Positions 19,143 to 29,016 of a stretch of DNA of 64,000 nt are shown piece by piece. The stretch is from NCBI GenBank assembly GCA_018136815.1, contig CM030931.1, positions 4,284,148 to 4,348,147 on the forward strand, in the 5' to 3' direction. The notes below the pieces were generated by a model, which was given only the letters and a program-made list of their open reading frames with translations, did not search any database and had not been told where the DNA came from. This stretch comes from Isochrysis galbana (lineage: Eukaryota; Haptophyta; Isochrysidales; Isochrysidaceae). The translations under genes and the position numbers were made by a program. Numbering within the stretch: the first letter of the stretch is position 1; each line of letters opens with the position of its first letter.

Positions 19143-19520
19143 ATGGTGGCGACTCGGCGCGCATCCGTACGGTCCTCCGTCCTCTCCTCTCGTGCTCCTG
19201 CTCGCTGGCTTCGTTCGACTCTCTCGACACGGCCACCTGTACCTGTCGACTGGACGCCGAGCGCAAGCGCTGCTCGCACGACTCGTTCCTCCTCCTGCTC
19301 CAAGGGCGCGGCGGAGGAGGCGGAGCTTGTTCGCGTTCCTGATACTGATACCGAGGAGGAGGCCCTTTCTCCGACCGAGGAGGCCATCACCACCACCACC
19401 GACGAGGACTCCGGGGCTGTGGGAGGAGAAGAGAAGAACGAGAACTGTGCGTCGGACGCTCCAGGCCTTCTTCTTCCCATCGCGCCGGTTGCGGAGAGAG
19501 TGAGAATGAGAGCTTCTTAG
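19143..19520 (+). CDS. Hypothetical Ser/Arg- and Glu-rich protein
   Basis: 125 residues from ATG 19143 in a CT-rich leader. The N-terminal half is basic (MVATRRASVRSSVLSSRAPA), the second half acidic (DTDTEEEALSPTEEAITTTT). The last codons already lie in dispersed repeat F, so the natural C-terminus was probably replaced by the insertion of that repeat and the copia remnant. No family recognised. Confidence 0.3.
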   Translation: MVATRRASVRSSVLSSRAPARWLRSTLSTRPPVPVDWTPSASAARTTRSSSCSKGAAEEAELVRVPDTDTEEEALSPTEEAITTTTDEDSGAVGGEEKNENCASDAPGLLLPIAPVAERVRMRAS

Positions 19521-19640
19521 GTCCGAGGTAGACACGGGAGACTACAACGAATGGACTCAAAAAGTCTGAGGACACAGAGCCACACAAACTAAACCAAACG
19601 GGGCGAAAACTAACCACACCTGGACGGACGGCCAGGCGTC
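19494..19640 (+). repeat. Dispersed repeat F, copy 1
   Basis: From GAGTGAGAATGAGAGCTTCT through AGGTAGACACGGGAGACTAC, AACTAAACCAAAC, GGGCGAAAACTAACCAC to ACGGACGGCCAGGCGTCG. The same order is found at 36382-36532 with small differences. It lies just left of the copia remnant. Confidence 0.7.
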
Positions 19641-19649
19641 GGCACCAGG

Positions 19650-20142
19650 GCACCTCGGGTTAACCTATGATGGATCTGTTGATAAGCTCGACATCTACGC
19701 TGATTCTTCATGGGGATCCATGCCTAAACCATTTGCAGGCTACGCTCTTATGTATGGGGGAGCGGCCATCTCATTTCGTTCAAGGAAGCTGACTATCGTT
19801 GCGCAGTCCTCTGCTGAGGCCGAGACCGCCATATATGCTTTAGCGGCCCGGGATCTACGCTTTATGTTACATCTGTTCGAGTTCGTTGATCTTCCTCGAT
19901 CGCTACCTATTGGCATTCATACTGACAATTCCGCTGCTCGTGACTCGATTAAGAATCCTGGAGTCACCGCTCGCAATCGCCATTATGAGCGTTGGCTACT
20001 GTACGCTCGAGAACAATATCTCCACAAGATATCAGTTCCTATTTGGATTGGTACTGGACAAATGACAGCGGATATCTTCACCAAATGTCTCGATAAGACA
20101 ACCTTCTATCGTCACCGGGCTACACTTCTCAATTCTGATTGA
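19650..20142 (+). pseudogene. Ty1/copia retrotransposon RNase H, 3' end of pol
   Basis: The frame reads LDIYADSSWGS, the first RNase H Asp in the usual copia DADW/DADS position, then RKLTIVAQSSAEAETAIYAL and IGIHTDNSAARDSIKNP. It ends with MTADIFTKCLDKTTFYRHR and a stop. These are the hallmark motifs of the copia pol C-terminus (QSSAEAE, DNxxA, ADIFTK). The upstream gag, integrase and RT are absent, so this is a 5' truncated remnant. Confidence 0.9.
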
Positions 20143-20220
20143 TGCATATGATGTTAGCCCTTCCAGTCTTCGGACTGAGTCCGTCCTTCCTCGTCTTTAA
20201 GGCAGCATCTGTGTCATGCT

Positions 20221-20460
20221 GTGGGGGAGTGTCTGGAGTTTTGTAGTAGAAGGGGCTCATAGTCCCCATGTGCCTTGGTGTACGCTTAATTGGGTGTCCT
20301 CCGATCTCGTCCCCCTCCTTGCGTCGCTAAGACCATGCTACATCTAGCCCTCGTCTCGCTACTCGGTATGGGCCTGCCCACGGCTGTCCCACGCGCTCTA
20401 TTCGAACACATATCATGTAAAACATCGTCTATTATTGTAGTAGTAAGTATGAACCTGGAC
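20221..20460 (+). mobile_element. Copia polypurine tract and start of 3' LTR
   Basis: GTGGGGGAG (20221-20229) directly followed by TGTCTGGAG is the usual copia arrangement of polypurine tract then LTR start. The right end of the LTR is not determinable; sequence after about 20460 turns into CT-rich leader of the next gene. Confidence 0.6.
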
Positions 20461-20493
20461 GACGGTCACGGTCTGGCTCAGCCACAGAGGAGC

Positions 20494-20527
<34 letters not shown>

Positions 20528-21036
20528 CTTCTAATCTCCCTCTTCCCCTCCCCTCTCCCCTTCTCCCTTCTCGCTACTCGTATCCTTTCCCCCGCCCCGC
20601 CGCCGCTCGCTCCCTCTCTACAACTACTATCTCTCTCTATCTCTATCTCTCCCACTCCCTCCTTCCCGCGTCGTGCCCTCCCCCCTCAACTCTCTCCCGC
20701 CTCTGTTCTCATCGCTAAATTCAAGATTTCTTCCCTCCGTCCGGTGTTTTCTTGTATCAAGCCTGCCCCCCCCCGCCTCTCCTCTCCCCATTCTCCTCTT
20801 TCTCCCCTCCTCGCTCTGCGTGTCTTTCTTCTCTCTCCTCTATTGCTTGATATCCCCAAAGCACCTCACCAACTCCCGTCCTCGCCCATTCAACCCGCAA
20901 CCACGCCCCCAAATCTCTCCTCTCTCCCTGCGCCCTTCTTTACGTCTCTCTAACTCCCTTCCTCACCTAAGCCCGACCCCGCTCTCTTTCTCTCCCTCTT
21001 CCCTCCCCCCCCCTCTCCCCCTCTCTCGTGGCTCCG
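20461..21036 (+). promoter_or_regulatory. CT-rich leader upstream of the DnaJ fusion gene
   Basis: Nearly 600 bp of pyrimidine-rich DNA ((CT)n at 20502-20524; CCTCTCTCCC-type words to the ATG). No TATA motif. Similar CT-rich DNA precedes the GPI gene and the small gene at 27917. Confidence 0.35.
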
Positions 21037-23235
21037 ATGGCGACGCCCCCCACCGACTACTACTCTCTCCTAGGCCTCCAGCCTTCCGCGACCACCGAGG
21101 CGGTACGGAACGCGTACAAGGCCGCGGCCATGACCCACCATCCCGACCGCGGCGGCTCGCCCGCTCTCTGGGCCCAGATCTCCCTCGCATACGACACTCT
21201 CTCCGATTTGCAGAAGCGTGCTATCTACGACCGGAGCAAGACAGAGACCCACGGGGGCGCAGAGCGGCAGTTCGCGCAGAAATTCGGTGAAGGAAGCTTC
21301 GATACCTCGGCACCACCCTCACGCGCTGGCAGGAAGGCGGGGATGAGCATTCTCAAGCAGATGGAGGAGGTGAAGAAGGATGAGGAGAGGGTGGCAGCTG
21401 TGAACAGGACGGCGGTGGTCGCCTCAGGCTTCTCGATGTCTCACTCTGCGGGTTTCGAAGCTTGGATGCGCAACCAGAAGGGTATGGGTCAGCACGGCTT
21501 CTACACTGCGGACGACCTGCTCCGCGAGTCCAAGGCAGGCACTTTCAACGGGATGATCGAGGCCACTGGCGCGACCGCTACACCGCTCCCTACCCTCTCT
21601 GCGCTTGCCATCCGCTTCGAGCGGCACGGCCCGCCGGAGGAAGTACTGCGACTGGAGCACGCGCTGCGGATGCCGGAGCAGCTTGCCTACGGCGAAGTGC
21701 TCGTCTACTGGCTCGCCGCGTCCGTTACCGAGGAGGATCTGCTGCGTGTGCAGACGCCACTCACGATCCTGAACAACTTCCCGCCCTTCAACCGGACCAA
21801 GCAGAAGTGGGAGGAGATCCGGCTGCCCGCAACCGCGGGCGGCGAAGGCGTGGGTATCGTGCTTGCAACGGCCAAAGACGTGCCCTCGGTCAAACTCGAC
21901 GACGCCGACGAGGTGGCAAAAGCGGTACGAAGCCTGCCTGGGATGCATGCCAACGCGCACGCGCTCGAGGTTAAGGACTGGGTCATCGCACTACCCGACG
22001 CTCGCCGTGCTCCTGTGGGCTGCTGGTCGTCGCTCTCGGTAGTGCCGTCGGAGCGGCTACTCAAAGTCCCAGCCCAGCTCCTTCCGCTCCAGCACTACGC
22101 CTGCTCGCGTGCCCTCTGCACCGCGTACCGGCTGCTCGAGGACTACGGCTCGCTCAGGCCGGGCGACACTCTTATCCAAAACGCCGCCGACCTGCCAGTC
22201 GGCCAGGCGGTGATCCAGCTGTGCACGATGCTGAAGATCCGAACCATCAACCTGGTTCCCGACGATGCCGGCTTCGAACGCTCCAAGGCACGTGCCCGCG
22301 CGCTCTCCCGCATCGCCTGCATGCCCGTGCTAATCCTTTGTTGCCCCCCTTCACGTGGCCTGCCTGGTTGTTTCGCCCTGTAGGAACTCCTCATGCAGTT
22401 GGGCGCGACGCACGTGCTGCGCGACAACTCCAAGCTCGCCGAATTCCTCGAGGCGCTGGGTTCCGAGATGCCGCGCCTTGCGCTTGACTCGCTTGGTGGC
22501 GACGCCGGCCGGCGCCTCGCCATCGCGTTGCGGCCTGGAGGCACCCTTGTTGTCCACTCTATGCAGTCCGGCCAGGTGCCGCAACTCTCACCGTCGCTCA
22601 TCATGTATCAGCAGATTTCGTTGTACGGCTTCAACCTCTCCCAGTGGGTAAGCGAGAATGGCTCCGAGGCCTATCTAGCAATGCTACGCACGCTTGCCGA
22701 ACTTGTGCAGGCGGACCGTCTCAACCTTTACACGCGCACACTCAAGGCAGAGGACCTGGATGGCGACTCGCTCGCCGCCGCACTTGCGTCGCACCGGATG
22801 GTGCAGGACGGCCGCACCATCCGCGAGCGCTCCGTCTTCCTCTTCGGTTCTGAGGCTGCCGCCAACGATCTCTATTTTGATATCTCCACCGCGATCCGCA
22901 AGCTCGAGCGCGGACTTGACGAAGAGAATGACCCGCTCTCCTCGCCGCCTGTCCGAGCGGCGCCCAGCAGTGGCACGGCTGCTAGTGGCGCGACTGGCTC
23001 CGGTCCACGCGCGTCAGAGCGGTGGGCCGACGCACTGGAAATGCTGCGCGAGATTGACCTGCCACAGTACATCGCCAACTTTGAGGAGGAGGAGATGACC
23101 TCGATGGCGCTGCTCGAGGACATCGTCTCGCGTGCAGATGGCGAGAAGGAGCTCATGGAGGCACTCAAAGAGATGGGCATCAAGAAGATGGGGCACCGGC
23201 AGACCATCGTCGGTGCAGTGCTGGGCAAGCTGTGA
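21037..23235 (+). CDS. DnaJ - MECR-type enoyl reductase - SAM domain fusion
   Basis: Two exons, 21037-22287 and 22384-23235, give 700 residues. The 96-nt intron is GC-AG (TCCAAG|GCACGT...TGTAG|GAACTC); this splice restores the reductase alignment, whereas the nearby GT would shift the frame. Residues 5-70 are a J domain with HPD in THHPDRGG. Residues about 180-560 match mitochondrial enoyl-[ACP]/enoyl-CoA reductase (MDR family): GDTLIQNAADLPVGQAVIQL, RTINLVPDD, LRPGGTLVVHSMQ and ISLYGFNLSQW. Residues about 635-700 form a SAM domain (MLREIDLPQYIANFEEEEMT). In the segment that holds the catalytic NYG Tyr of MECR there is NNFPPF, so activity is uncertain. No targeting presequence precedes the J domain. 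Confidence 0.85.
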
Positions 23236-24044
23236 GGCGGCCCGCACGAGGACCCGGCACGTGCTATGCGCCGTTTCCGTTGAGCCACCCAAGAAGACGG
23301 CCCTGTGTGTGTCTTGCCCAGCGGGAAGAAGGTACACGACCTGCGCTCGGCGGCTCCGCTTGAGCGCCTCGGGAATCCTGCTCGGCATAGCGTACCTTCA
23401 TGTTCCATGTTACACGTGAGCATGCATGTCTAGCCTTGATGGACGGCAGCTTCGCTGGCATCTTTAGCTTGTATGACTGCAAGCTAGGTGAGAGGCTTTT
23501 CCGACGTGCCTGCAACGTGACGCATGCGGCAGCGGCGGGCACTAAAGCCGAGTTCGTGATGAGGAAGGAAGTTTGCACACCAACATGCACGACCGAGGGA
23601 GTTGCGTGAGTTTCAAATCGCCGTTGTGCTCTTGGTCGTGAGGCGTGGTGCGTGTCCTTACTTGCTTTTGTGTCTGTATGCCTCCCTCCGCAGCCCTAGT
23701 TTGGGATTGTCGCTTGGTGCGTTGTCACTCGGTACGCTTGGCGATGATGGATGCGCTGTTCTGCGGGCCCTTTGCCTTTCACTTGCGCGCGATGCGTGGC
23801 GCGTGATGTCAACTCCGTTGCGTCAGTGTCAGCCTGCGCGTCCTCTCGAGCAGTTGAGCTCACGTCGTTCTAGACAAATTTTACGTCAACTAAATTTATA
23901 CCCAATTCACATGGGGGAAGCGCCTCGTGCCATTCCCCCCGGGCTCCAGCTCCCCTCTGGGGAACCCGTCGGTCCTCTAATCTAATCATATGAACTAACT
24001 CCATTTTCCCAGCGTATACACTAGCAAAGTGGTAGCACCACATC
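23236..24044. other. 3' flank of the DnaJ fusion gene
   Basis: Short frames only, with no exon recognised. Probably the 3' UTR and spacer. Confidence 0.35.
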
Positions 24045-24061
24045 TTGAAGTGTTCACCGTC

Positions 24062-24970
24062 AAACTAAGTTTATACTTAGTTCGCCCATGGGGGGGCACG
24101 AGCCCCCCTTTCTCTCCACTCCTCCCCTGCCATGGGGGAGGATCCACCCACTCTCCTGGCACGCCTGACATGGCTGCTGCCAGGAGCACACAGCCCTGCG
24201 CTGACCCATTCCTCTCCCCACAAGCCCGCCTGACTCGCCCGCGCTAGCCCGTCGTGGCCTGCCCATCTCTCTGACCAGACTCTCCTCCCCCTGGGCCCCC
24301 TGATCAGGCCCCCCCCTACCAGCTCCTGTCGACCTGTAGGGGCGCGGAGCGCCAGCGAGGGAGAGGCAGGAGGGGCCAGGGCCATGCCCCAGCCTCACCT
24401 GCCTCCGCTGACTGAGCTGTGCTCCCAGCCCCCTGCAGGCCATCTGGGGACCTGAAGTGGGGCCGCAGGCGCGCGCCATGGGCCATGGGCCCCCGCCGCA
24501 AGGAAGAGAGGAGGAAGAGGGAAGAGAAAGGGGAGGGGGGAGCCCGCTCCCCCCTCCGGTGCTAACATATCTTCTTGCCCTGTTTAGGTAAAAGAAGATG
24601 GGGGGCGCCAGAGCCAGGAGGGAAGGGCCGCGGCTCGCCGCGGCCACTCGCTCGGGCGAGGGAGATTATTAGCGGTCTGGACCCTTAAACTCACGAGTCC
24701 GTCCCCCCCCCCCCCCCCTGCATTGTTTTACCCGAAAGGGGTTTTCCCCCAGCGTGGCCTCAAGGAGAGGGTGTGCTGGTGCTGGGGTGCGCAGGGTCGG
24801 TGCATGCACTAGGGGGAGGACAAATATCGAGGGGAGGGGGCAATGCCCTCTCCCGCCGGTACCACTCGGAGCACACCTGGCTCGTCAGGCATGGCGGGAT
24901 TCCGGGACTGAAAAGTTGTGTCCAATTAGCTAGTGGGGTTGGCTAGGACATAACATTAATAATTTAATTT
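24062..24970 (+). mobile_element. Non-autonomous retroposon type A, full-length copy
   Basis: Direct repeats GAAGTGTTCACCGTC at 24047-24061 and 24971-24985 (17 bp if TT is included) are the target-site duplication. The 5' end holds the palindrome CTAAGTTTATACTTAG, then GGGGGGGCACGAGCCCCCC and CCCCTGCCATGGGGGAGG. The middle is GC-rich without an intact ORF. The 3' end reads TCCAATTAGCTAGTGGGG, GACATAACATTAATAATTT. An A/T-rich, non-poly(A) tail plus 15-17 bp duplications point to target-primed reverse transcription with a LINE partner in trans. Confidence 0.85.
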
Positions 24971-25067
24971 GAAGTGTTCACCGTCGCAGCGGCAGCGGGG
25001 GCTGCATCGGTAGCCACACACACGTACTCGCGCAGCACGTCAGAATCAAGCACTGGCCGCCAACAAG

Positions 25068-27503
25068 TCACTTGAGCCGCTGCTGTTGCGCCAGTCTCGC
25101 CTTGGCGAGCGCCATCTCTACCTCCAGCTCTGCTTGGGACCTCGGGTCTTCCTCTGCCCGCTCTTTGCGACGGCGCGCCCGCTCAGATCTAGGCTCCCCC
25201 TCGGCGTGCACTCCACTCTTACGGTGAGATGCAGCGGTCGACGGCGACCCGACGGCCGCCGCTACCTTGCTTAGGGTGGCACCGGCCGCCACCTCGGCGG
25301 AGGCTGCCGTCAGCTGCGAGCGCTGGACTTGGCGCAGCAGCGCCTTGCGCTCGTACGACCACGCCTTGCTTGCCGCCTTCACCTGGTTGTGCGCAGTGCG
25401 CATCGCGGCCAACTCGTCAGCAGCCTGCCTTAGCTCGGACTGCAGCGCGTCGGAACGCTTGACCTCCTCAGCTTCCGCCTGCTGCAGCTGGTTGCAGCGC
25501 GCGGTCGCCGCCGCTAGATGTGCTGAGAGCTCGGCATTGCGCACAGAGAGGCGCTCTACCTCAGACCTAAGGTCGATGAGGAGGCTTTCCGAGCGCTCAG
25601 CAATGTCGGCGGCCTCTTTGCGATACCTGCCTCCCAGCTCGGTCTGCTGGGCTAGCAGTTCCTCCACCTCGGCCGCGGCTCGGTCGTGCTGTTCGCGTGC
25701 GTCTTTGAGTTGTGCGCGCAGCGCACGCGTGGCAGCGTCCGCCTCAGCTTGTGAGATACGCCGCTCCTCGGCGAACTGGTGCTTGCGCGCCGCAAGCTCG
25801 GCGACCGCGCGGTTCGCCTCCTCCTCGCACTCGGCCATCTTGGATTGCATCCGGTTCTTCTCGCTCCGTAGGGCGGAGACGGCCTCTTCAAGCCGTCGCA
25901 CCTGACGCTGCAGGCTTTCAACGCGCGCCTCGGCCGCCGCCCGGTCCTTGGCTTGCGCTTCGCTCGCCGCCTTTTGCATTGAGACGGCCGACCGCCGGGC
26001 CGACTCAGCAGCGTCGCGCTCGCGCTCGGCGGCGCGCAGCCGGGAGGAGAGCTCATCCATCGCGCGCGAGGCTGCGCCGTCGCTTATGCCCACGGCATAC
26101 CCGGCGGCTGCGCCGACGCCACCGTCGGTGCCGCCCGAAACTAGCACCACAGGAGGCGCAGTGGGAGGCACACTAGCTGCATGTAGCGAGCGCATGTAGC
26201 GCGAACCGAAGCGGCCGCCATCACGCGAGTGCGCACGCTCGAGCCGGTGAGTAAGATCGGCAATCTTAGCCTCAGCTGCCTGTACCTCCTCCTCCAGGGA
26301 CGCATTGCGCGTTTCGGCCTCCTTGCGGAGCGAGGCGGTGAGCGCATCGCGGCGTGCACGCTCATCTGAAGCAGCAGTGCGCGCCTGCTTCTCCAACTGG
26401 TCGGCACGCCGCTCAGCGGCGGCGATGCGCTCGTCGGCGCGGGCGCGCGCCGCCTCAGTCGCGTCAAGCTGGCCTTGTGTCTCCGCAAGTACCGCAGAAA
26501 GCTGCCCCGCGCGCGACTCCGCCGCGAGTGCACGCGCCTCAAGATCACGCAGTGCTTGGCCAACAGCAACAGCGTCGGCGCGCGATGCCTCCAGTGCTTG
26601 TAGTGCGGCCGTCTCGCGCTCACGGGCTGCCTCAAGCTCTGCACCTGTCTGCGCAAGAGCGGCACGCGCTGCCGCCTCTGCTTGCTGGTGCGAGGCCGCA
26701 CTCGATGCTAGCCCAGCGCGTTCCGCCTCCTCGCGTGCCCGTAGCCCTTCAAGCGCAGAGCGCGCCTCGGCCGCTGACTTGAGGGCGTCGTCACGCTCGT
26801 TCGCATGCCGCTCGGCGATAGCCATCGCGGCCTGCGTATGCTCGTGCGCTTCAACAAGGTCAGCCGCCGCTCGCTGTAACTCACCGCGTGCGACATCGCG
26901 GGCCTCAAGAGCGCGCGCAAGCGCGAATTCCGCCTCGGCCAACTCCTGCCTCAACGCACCCGTTTGGCCGACAAGCGCCATGTGATCCTCCACATGCTCG
27001 GCCTTGTCGCGACGCATCCGGTCCATCTCTGCGCCCATTGTGCGAAGCTGCTCTGTGAGAACCTCATTTTCCTGATAGACCACCTCAAGCCGCTGCCGCG
27101 TCTCGCGTAACTCGAGCGCAGCCGAGCCGTCCTCCCTCCTTCCTCCCGCCCTAGCCTCAACTGCCTCCCTTCGCAGTGCTGACTCGAGGGCTGACTCAAG
27201 CTCGAGCGCGATCTGCGCAGAGGTTGCGCGCTCAGCCTGTAGCGCCGCCTCTGCCCCCCGCGCGCGCTCCGACGCCTCTGCCTCGGCGGAAGACAGCTCA
27301 GAGAGCCTCTGGTCGTATGCCTTGATCAGAGGAGGGAGCGCTTCAGAGGAAAGCATCCATGGCGGGAGCTCCGGGATTGGCTGCTGAGAGGCGGAGGCGG
27401 CGGAGACGGGTAGTTCGCGCTGCAGGCGAGCTAGCTCGGATGCCAGGCGCGCCGCGTGAGAACGATGGAATGCTAGCTCGGCCTCGAGCGAGGGGTCCGC
27501 CAT
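25068..27503 (-). CDS. Long coiled-coil protein, possibly centriolar/ciliary (CEP89-like)
   Basis: 811 residues in one exon. After a short N-terminus comes PELPPWMLSSEALPPLIKAY followed by DQRLSEL, then almost continuous heptad-rich coiled coil from about residue 55 to 800 with Ala/Glu/Arg/Leu composition. There is a Gly/Val-rich break near residue 450 (VLVSGGTDGGVGAAAGYAVG) and a basic C-terminus (SERARRRKERAEEDP). The short PPW...LIKAYDxR motif before a long coil resembles centrosomal/basal-body proteins of the CEP89 type, but composition bias makes this weak. Such proteins are structural. It is divergent from the small gene at 27917 with about 410 bp between starts. Confidence 0.7.
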   Translation of the reverse strand: MADPSLEAELAFHRSHAARLASELARLQRELPVSAASASQQPIPELPPWMLSSEALPPLIKAYDQRLSELSSAEAEASERARGAEAALQAERATSAQIALELESALESALRREAVEARAGGRREDGSAALELRETRQRLEVVYQENEVLTEQLRTMGAEMDRMRRDKAEHVEDHMALVGQTGALRQELAEAEFALARALEARDVARGELQRAAADLVEAHEHTQAAMAIAERHANERDDALKSAAEARSALEGLRAREEAERAGLASSAASHQQAEAAARAALAQTGAELEAARERETAALQALEASRADAVAVGQALRDLEARALAAESRAGQLSAVLAETQGQLDATEAARARADERIAAAERRADQLEKQARTAASDERARRDALTASLRKEAETRNASLEEEVQAAEAKIADLTHRLERAHSRDGGRFGSRYMRSLHAASVPPTAPPVVLVSGGTDGGVGAAAGYAVGISDGAASRAMDELSSRLRAAERERDAAESARRSAVSMQKAASEAQAKDRAAAEARVESLQRQVRRLEEAVSALRSEKNRMQSKMAECEEEANRAVAELAARKHQFAEERRISQAEADAATRALRAQLKDAREQHDRAAAEVEELLAQQTELGGRYRKEAADIAERSESLLIDLRSEVERLSVRNAELSAHLAAATARCNQLQQAEAEEVKRSDALQSELRQAADELAAMRTAHNQVKAASKAWSYERKALLRQVQRSQLTAASAEVAAGATLSKVAAAVGSPSTAASHRKSGVHAEGEPRSERARRRKERAEEDPRSQAELEVEMALAKARLAQQQRLK

Positions 27504-27916
27504 CGTGAGAGGAGAGAGAGAGTCTCTCGCGCACTCTCACCAGCTCTTCACTTCCGACTAACATACTCTATTTTAGATGATTCTCTCTTCACGTGAGTTC
27601 TTCTGCTTCTTCCTTTCTCTCTCTGTCTCTCTCTCTCTCTCTCTCTTTCTCTCTGTCTCTTTTTCTTCTCTCTCTCTGTATGTCTCTCCCTCTCTCTTTC
27701 ACCCCCTCTCTCTGTCTCTCCTCCCTCTTCCCTCCCTCTCCCTCTCCCTCCCCCCCCCACCCTCTCTCTTTCCAATGCGATTTGAACGGCCCCTCCCGTA
27801 TATGAAGCCCCCCTCGTGGTACAATTTTGTCTCTAGTTCAGTGGCCCCCTGTCTGACCTCCGCCGTCCACCGCTCCTCGCATCTCTCCATCGTCGGCGCT
27901 CCCACTCGCCACTAGT
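27504..27916. promoter_or_regulatory. Divergent CT-rich intergenic region
   Basis: 413 bp between two divergent starts. CT microsatellite-like DNA fills 27600-27775 (plus strand). No TATA motif seen. Likely contains both promoters. Confidence 0.4.
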
Positions 27917-28216
27917 ATGCATCGCGCCGAGGTGCCGTCGTTCCATGTGACCGACCACGCACGGCCACGCCGGCTCATGACCGTCTCCAACCATGGCCAC
28001 GTTGTCGACGCAACGCGGGCGTCGAGAAGCCACTTGCCTGCAGATCTGGGCGAGCCAGATGGGATCAGCCCTGTGGAGAGCGTGGTGTGCGGTACCGCAC
28101 TCATGGCCTTCGTGCATGAGGACGGGTCAGTGCGCATCGCGCCACGCACAGGTCCCGTCGTCGTCGCGCACAACCCGCAGGGGCTGGACAGGATCATCTT
28201 TGGCAAACGGAGGTGA
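27917..28216 (+). CDS. Small conserved-looking hypothetical protein (99 aa)
   Basis: ATG 27917 to TGA 28216. Third codon positions are almost all G or C, as in the strongest genes here, so I consider it real. It includes HRAEVPSFHVTDHARPRRLM, GISPVESVVCGTALMAFV and NPQGLDRIIFGKRR. No signal peptide or membrane segment. No family recognised. Its head-to-head position with the long coiled-coil gene may mean co-expression. Confidence 0.55.
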   Translation: MHRAEVPSFHVTDHARPRRLMTVSNHGHVVDATRASRSHLPADLGEPDGISPVESVVCGTALMAFVHEDGSVRIAPRTGPVVVAHNPQGLDRIIFGKRR

Positions 28217-28766
28217 CGTGCGGCCCCATCAATTGCTAGCAGTGCAGGTTGCCTTTTTGAGATACGGCGGTGATGGACCATTCCAATAGGCCAGCCGTAT
28301 GTCCAGCCATGTTAGCCGTCGAGGTCCACCGCCTCGCGAAGCTGACGCGACCCAGTGCGGTACTCCAATGAGAATACGCAGAGATTCCTGTATTCCTTAC
28401 ATGAGTGTAGACGAGATCGTATGCGTCATACAAAGTCTCGTCCTCACCTTGAATTGTGTGTTTCTTGCGAGTAACCGAGCTGTCCATGAGGACGTATGGC
28501 TGTCATCTCGGAACTCCTCGTACACCTCTTCTTTGACTTGGATTGTCGACCCTTGCTTAGCAACATCAGCCGGCAACTTTAGGACTTTAAGGGTAGCATT
28601 AGCAGTAGCAATACTCAGCTACTGCTACTAAGACGGTGCAACCTGAGGTTCCGGGTTTTTCTTTTTCGGCCGGCACCACTCCATTTTGGGTTGAAGCTAT
28701 ACCAGCACCCACGCTTCGGCGGGTCGACAGGGGATCGGCCACCCGCAAAGGGCTCACGGGGAGGCG
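28217..28766. other. Spacer with a decayed minus-strand frame
   Basis: On the minus strand 28610-28420 reads LKVLKLPADVAKQGSTIQVK then YEEFRDDSHTSSW, then shifts frame to GEDETLYDAYDLVYTHVRNT. It looks like a decayed coding segment but I cannot assign it. Confidence 0.25.
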
Positions 28767-28915
28767 GTAAAAAAAACCTTTTACCTTTTAACATTCTCGC
28801 CTCGCGCGTGGCTATGGAGACAACTACTGTAGCCACGCCCATTTCCCTTCCTGCCCCTCATTTCCCGCCTGGCGGCAACTCCCCTCGTGCTCAACTTAGG
28901 GGCCCAGGTTGCGGG
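28767..28915 (-). mobile_element. LINE 3'-end copy, strongly 5' truncated
   Basis: Antisense copy: A-run, then CTTTTAACATTCTCGCCTCG, GCGTGGCTATGG, GCCACGCCCATTTCCCTTCC, CTCGTGCTCAACTTAGGGGC. In sense it ends CGAGAATGTTAAAAGG followed by a T-rich end, as at 14815-14956 and 48722-48849. No ORF. Confidence 0.6.
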
Positions 28916-29016
28916 GGGGGGTTGGGTTGGGCGGGGTGCACCGGCCCCCAGTGGAGTGTTCCTGTCTTCCTCTTGTGCACCCCCAAAAATGTGTCTATCG
29001 AGTCGAGCGCTACCTA

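Noticed and set aside
20290-21290. Frames of 140-205 codons in the CT-rich leader
   Set aside because: Ser/Pro/Leu strings from CT repeats; the real start of the gene is ATG 21037.
26305-26985. Ala/Ser/Arg-rich plus-strand frame of 226 codons
   Set aside because: Antisense shadow of the coiled-coil gene, whose minus strand has clear heptads.
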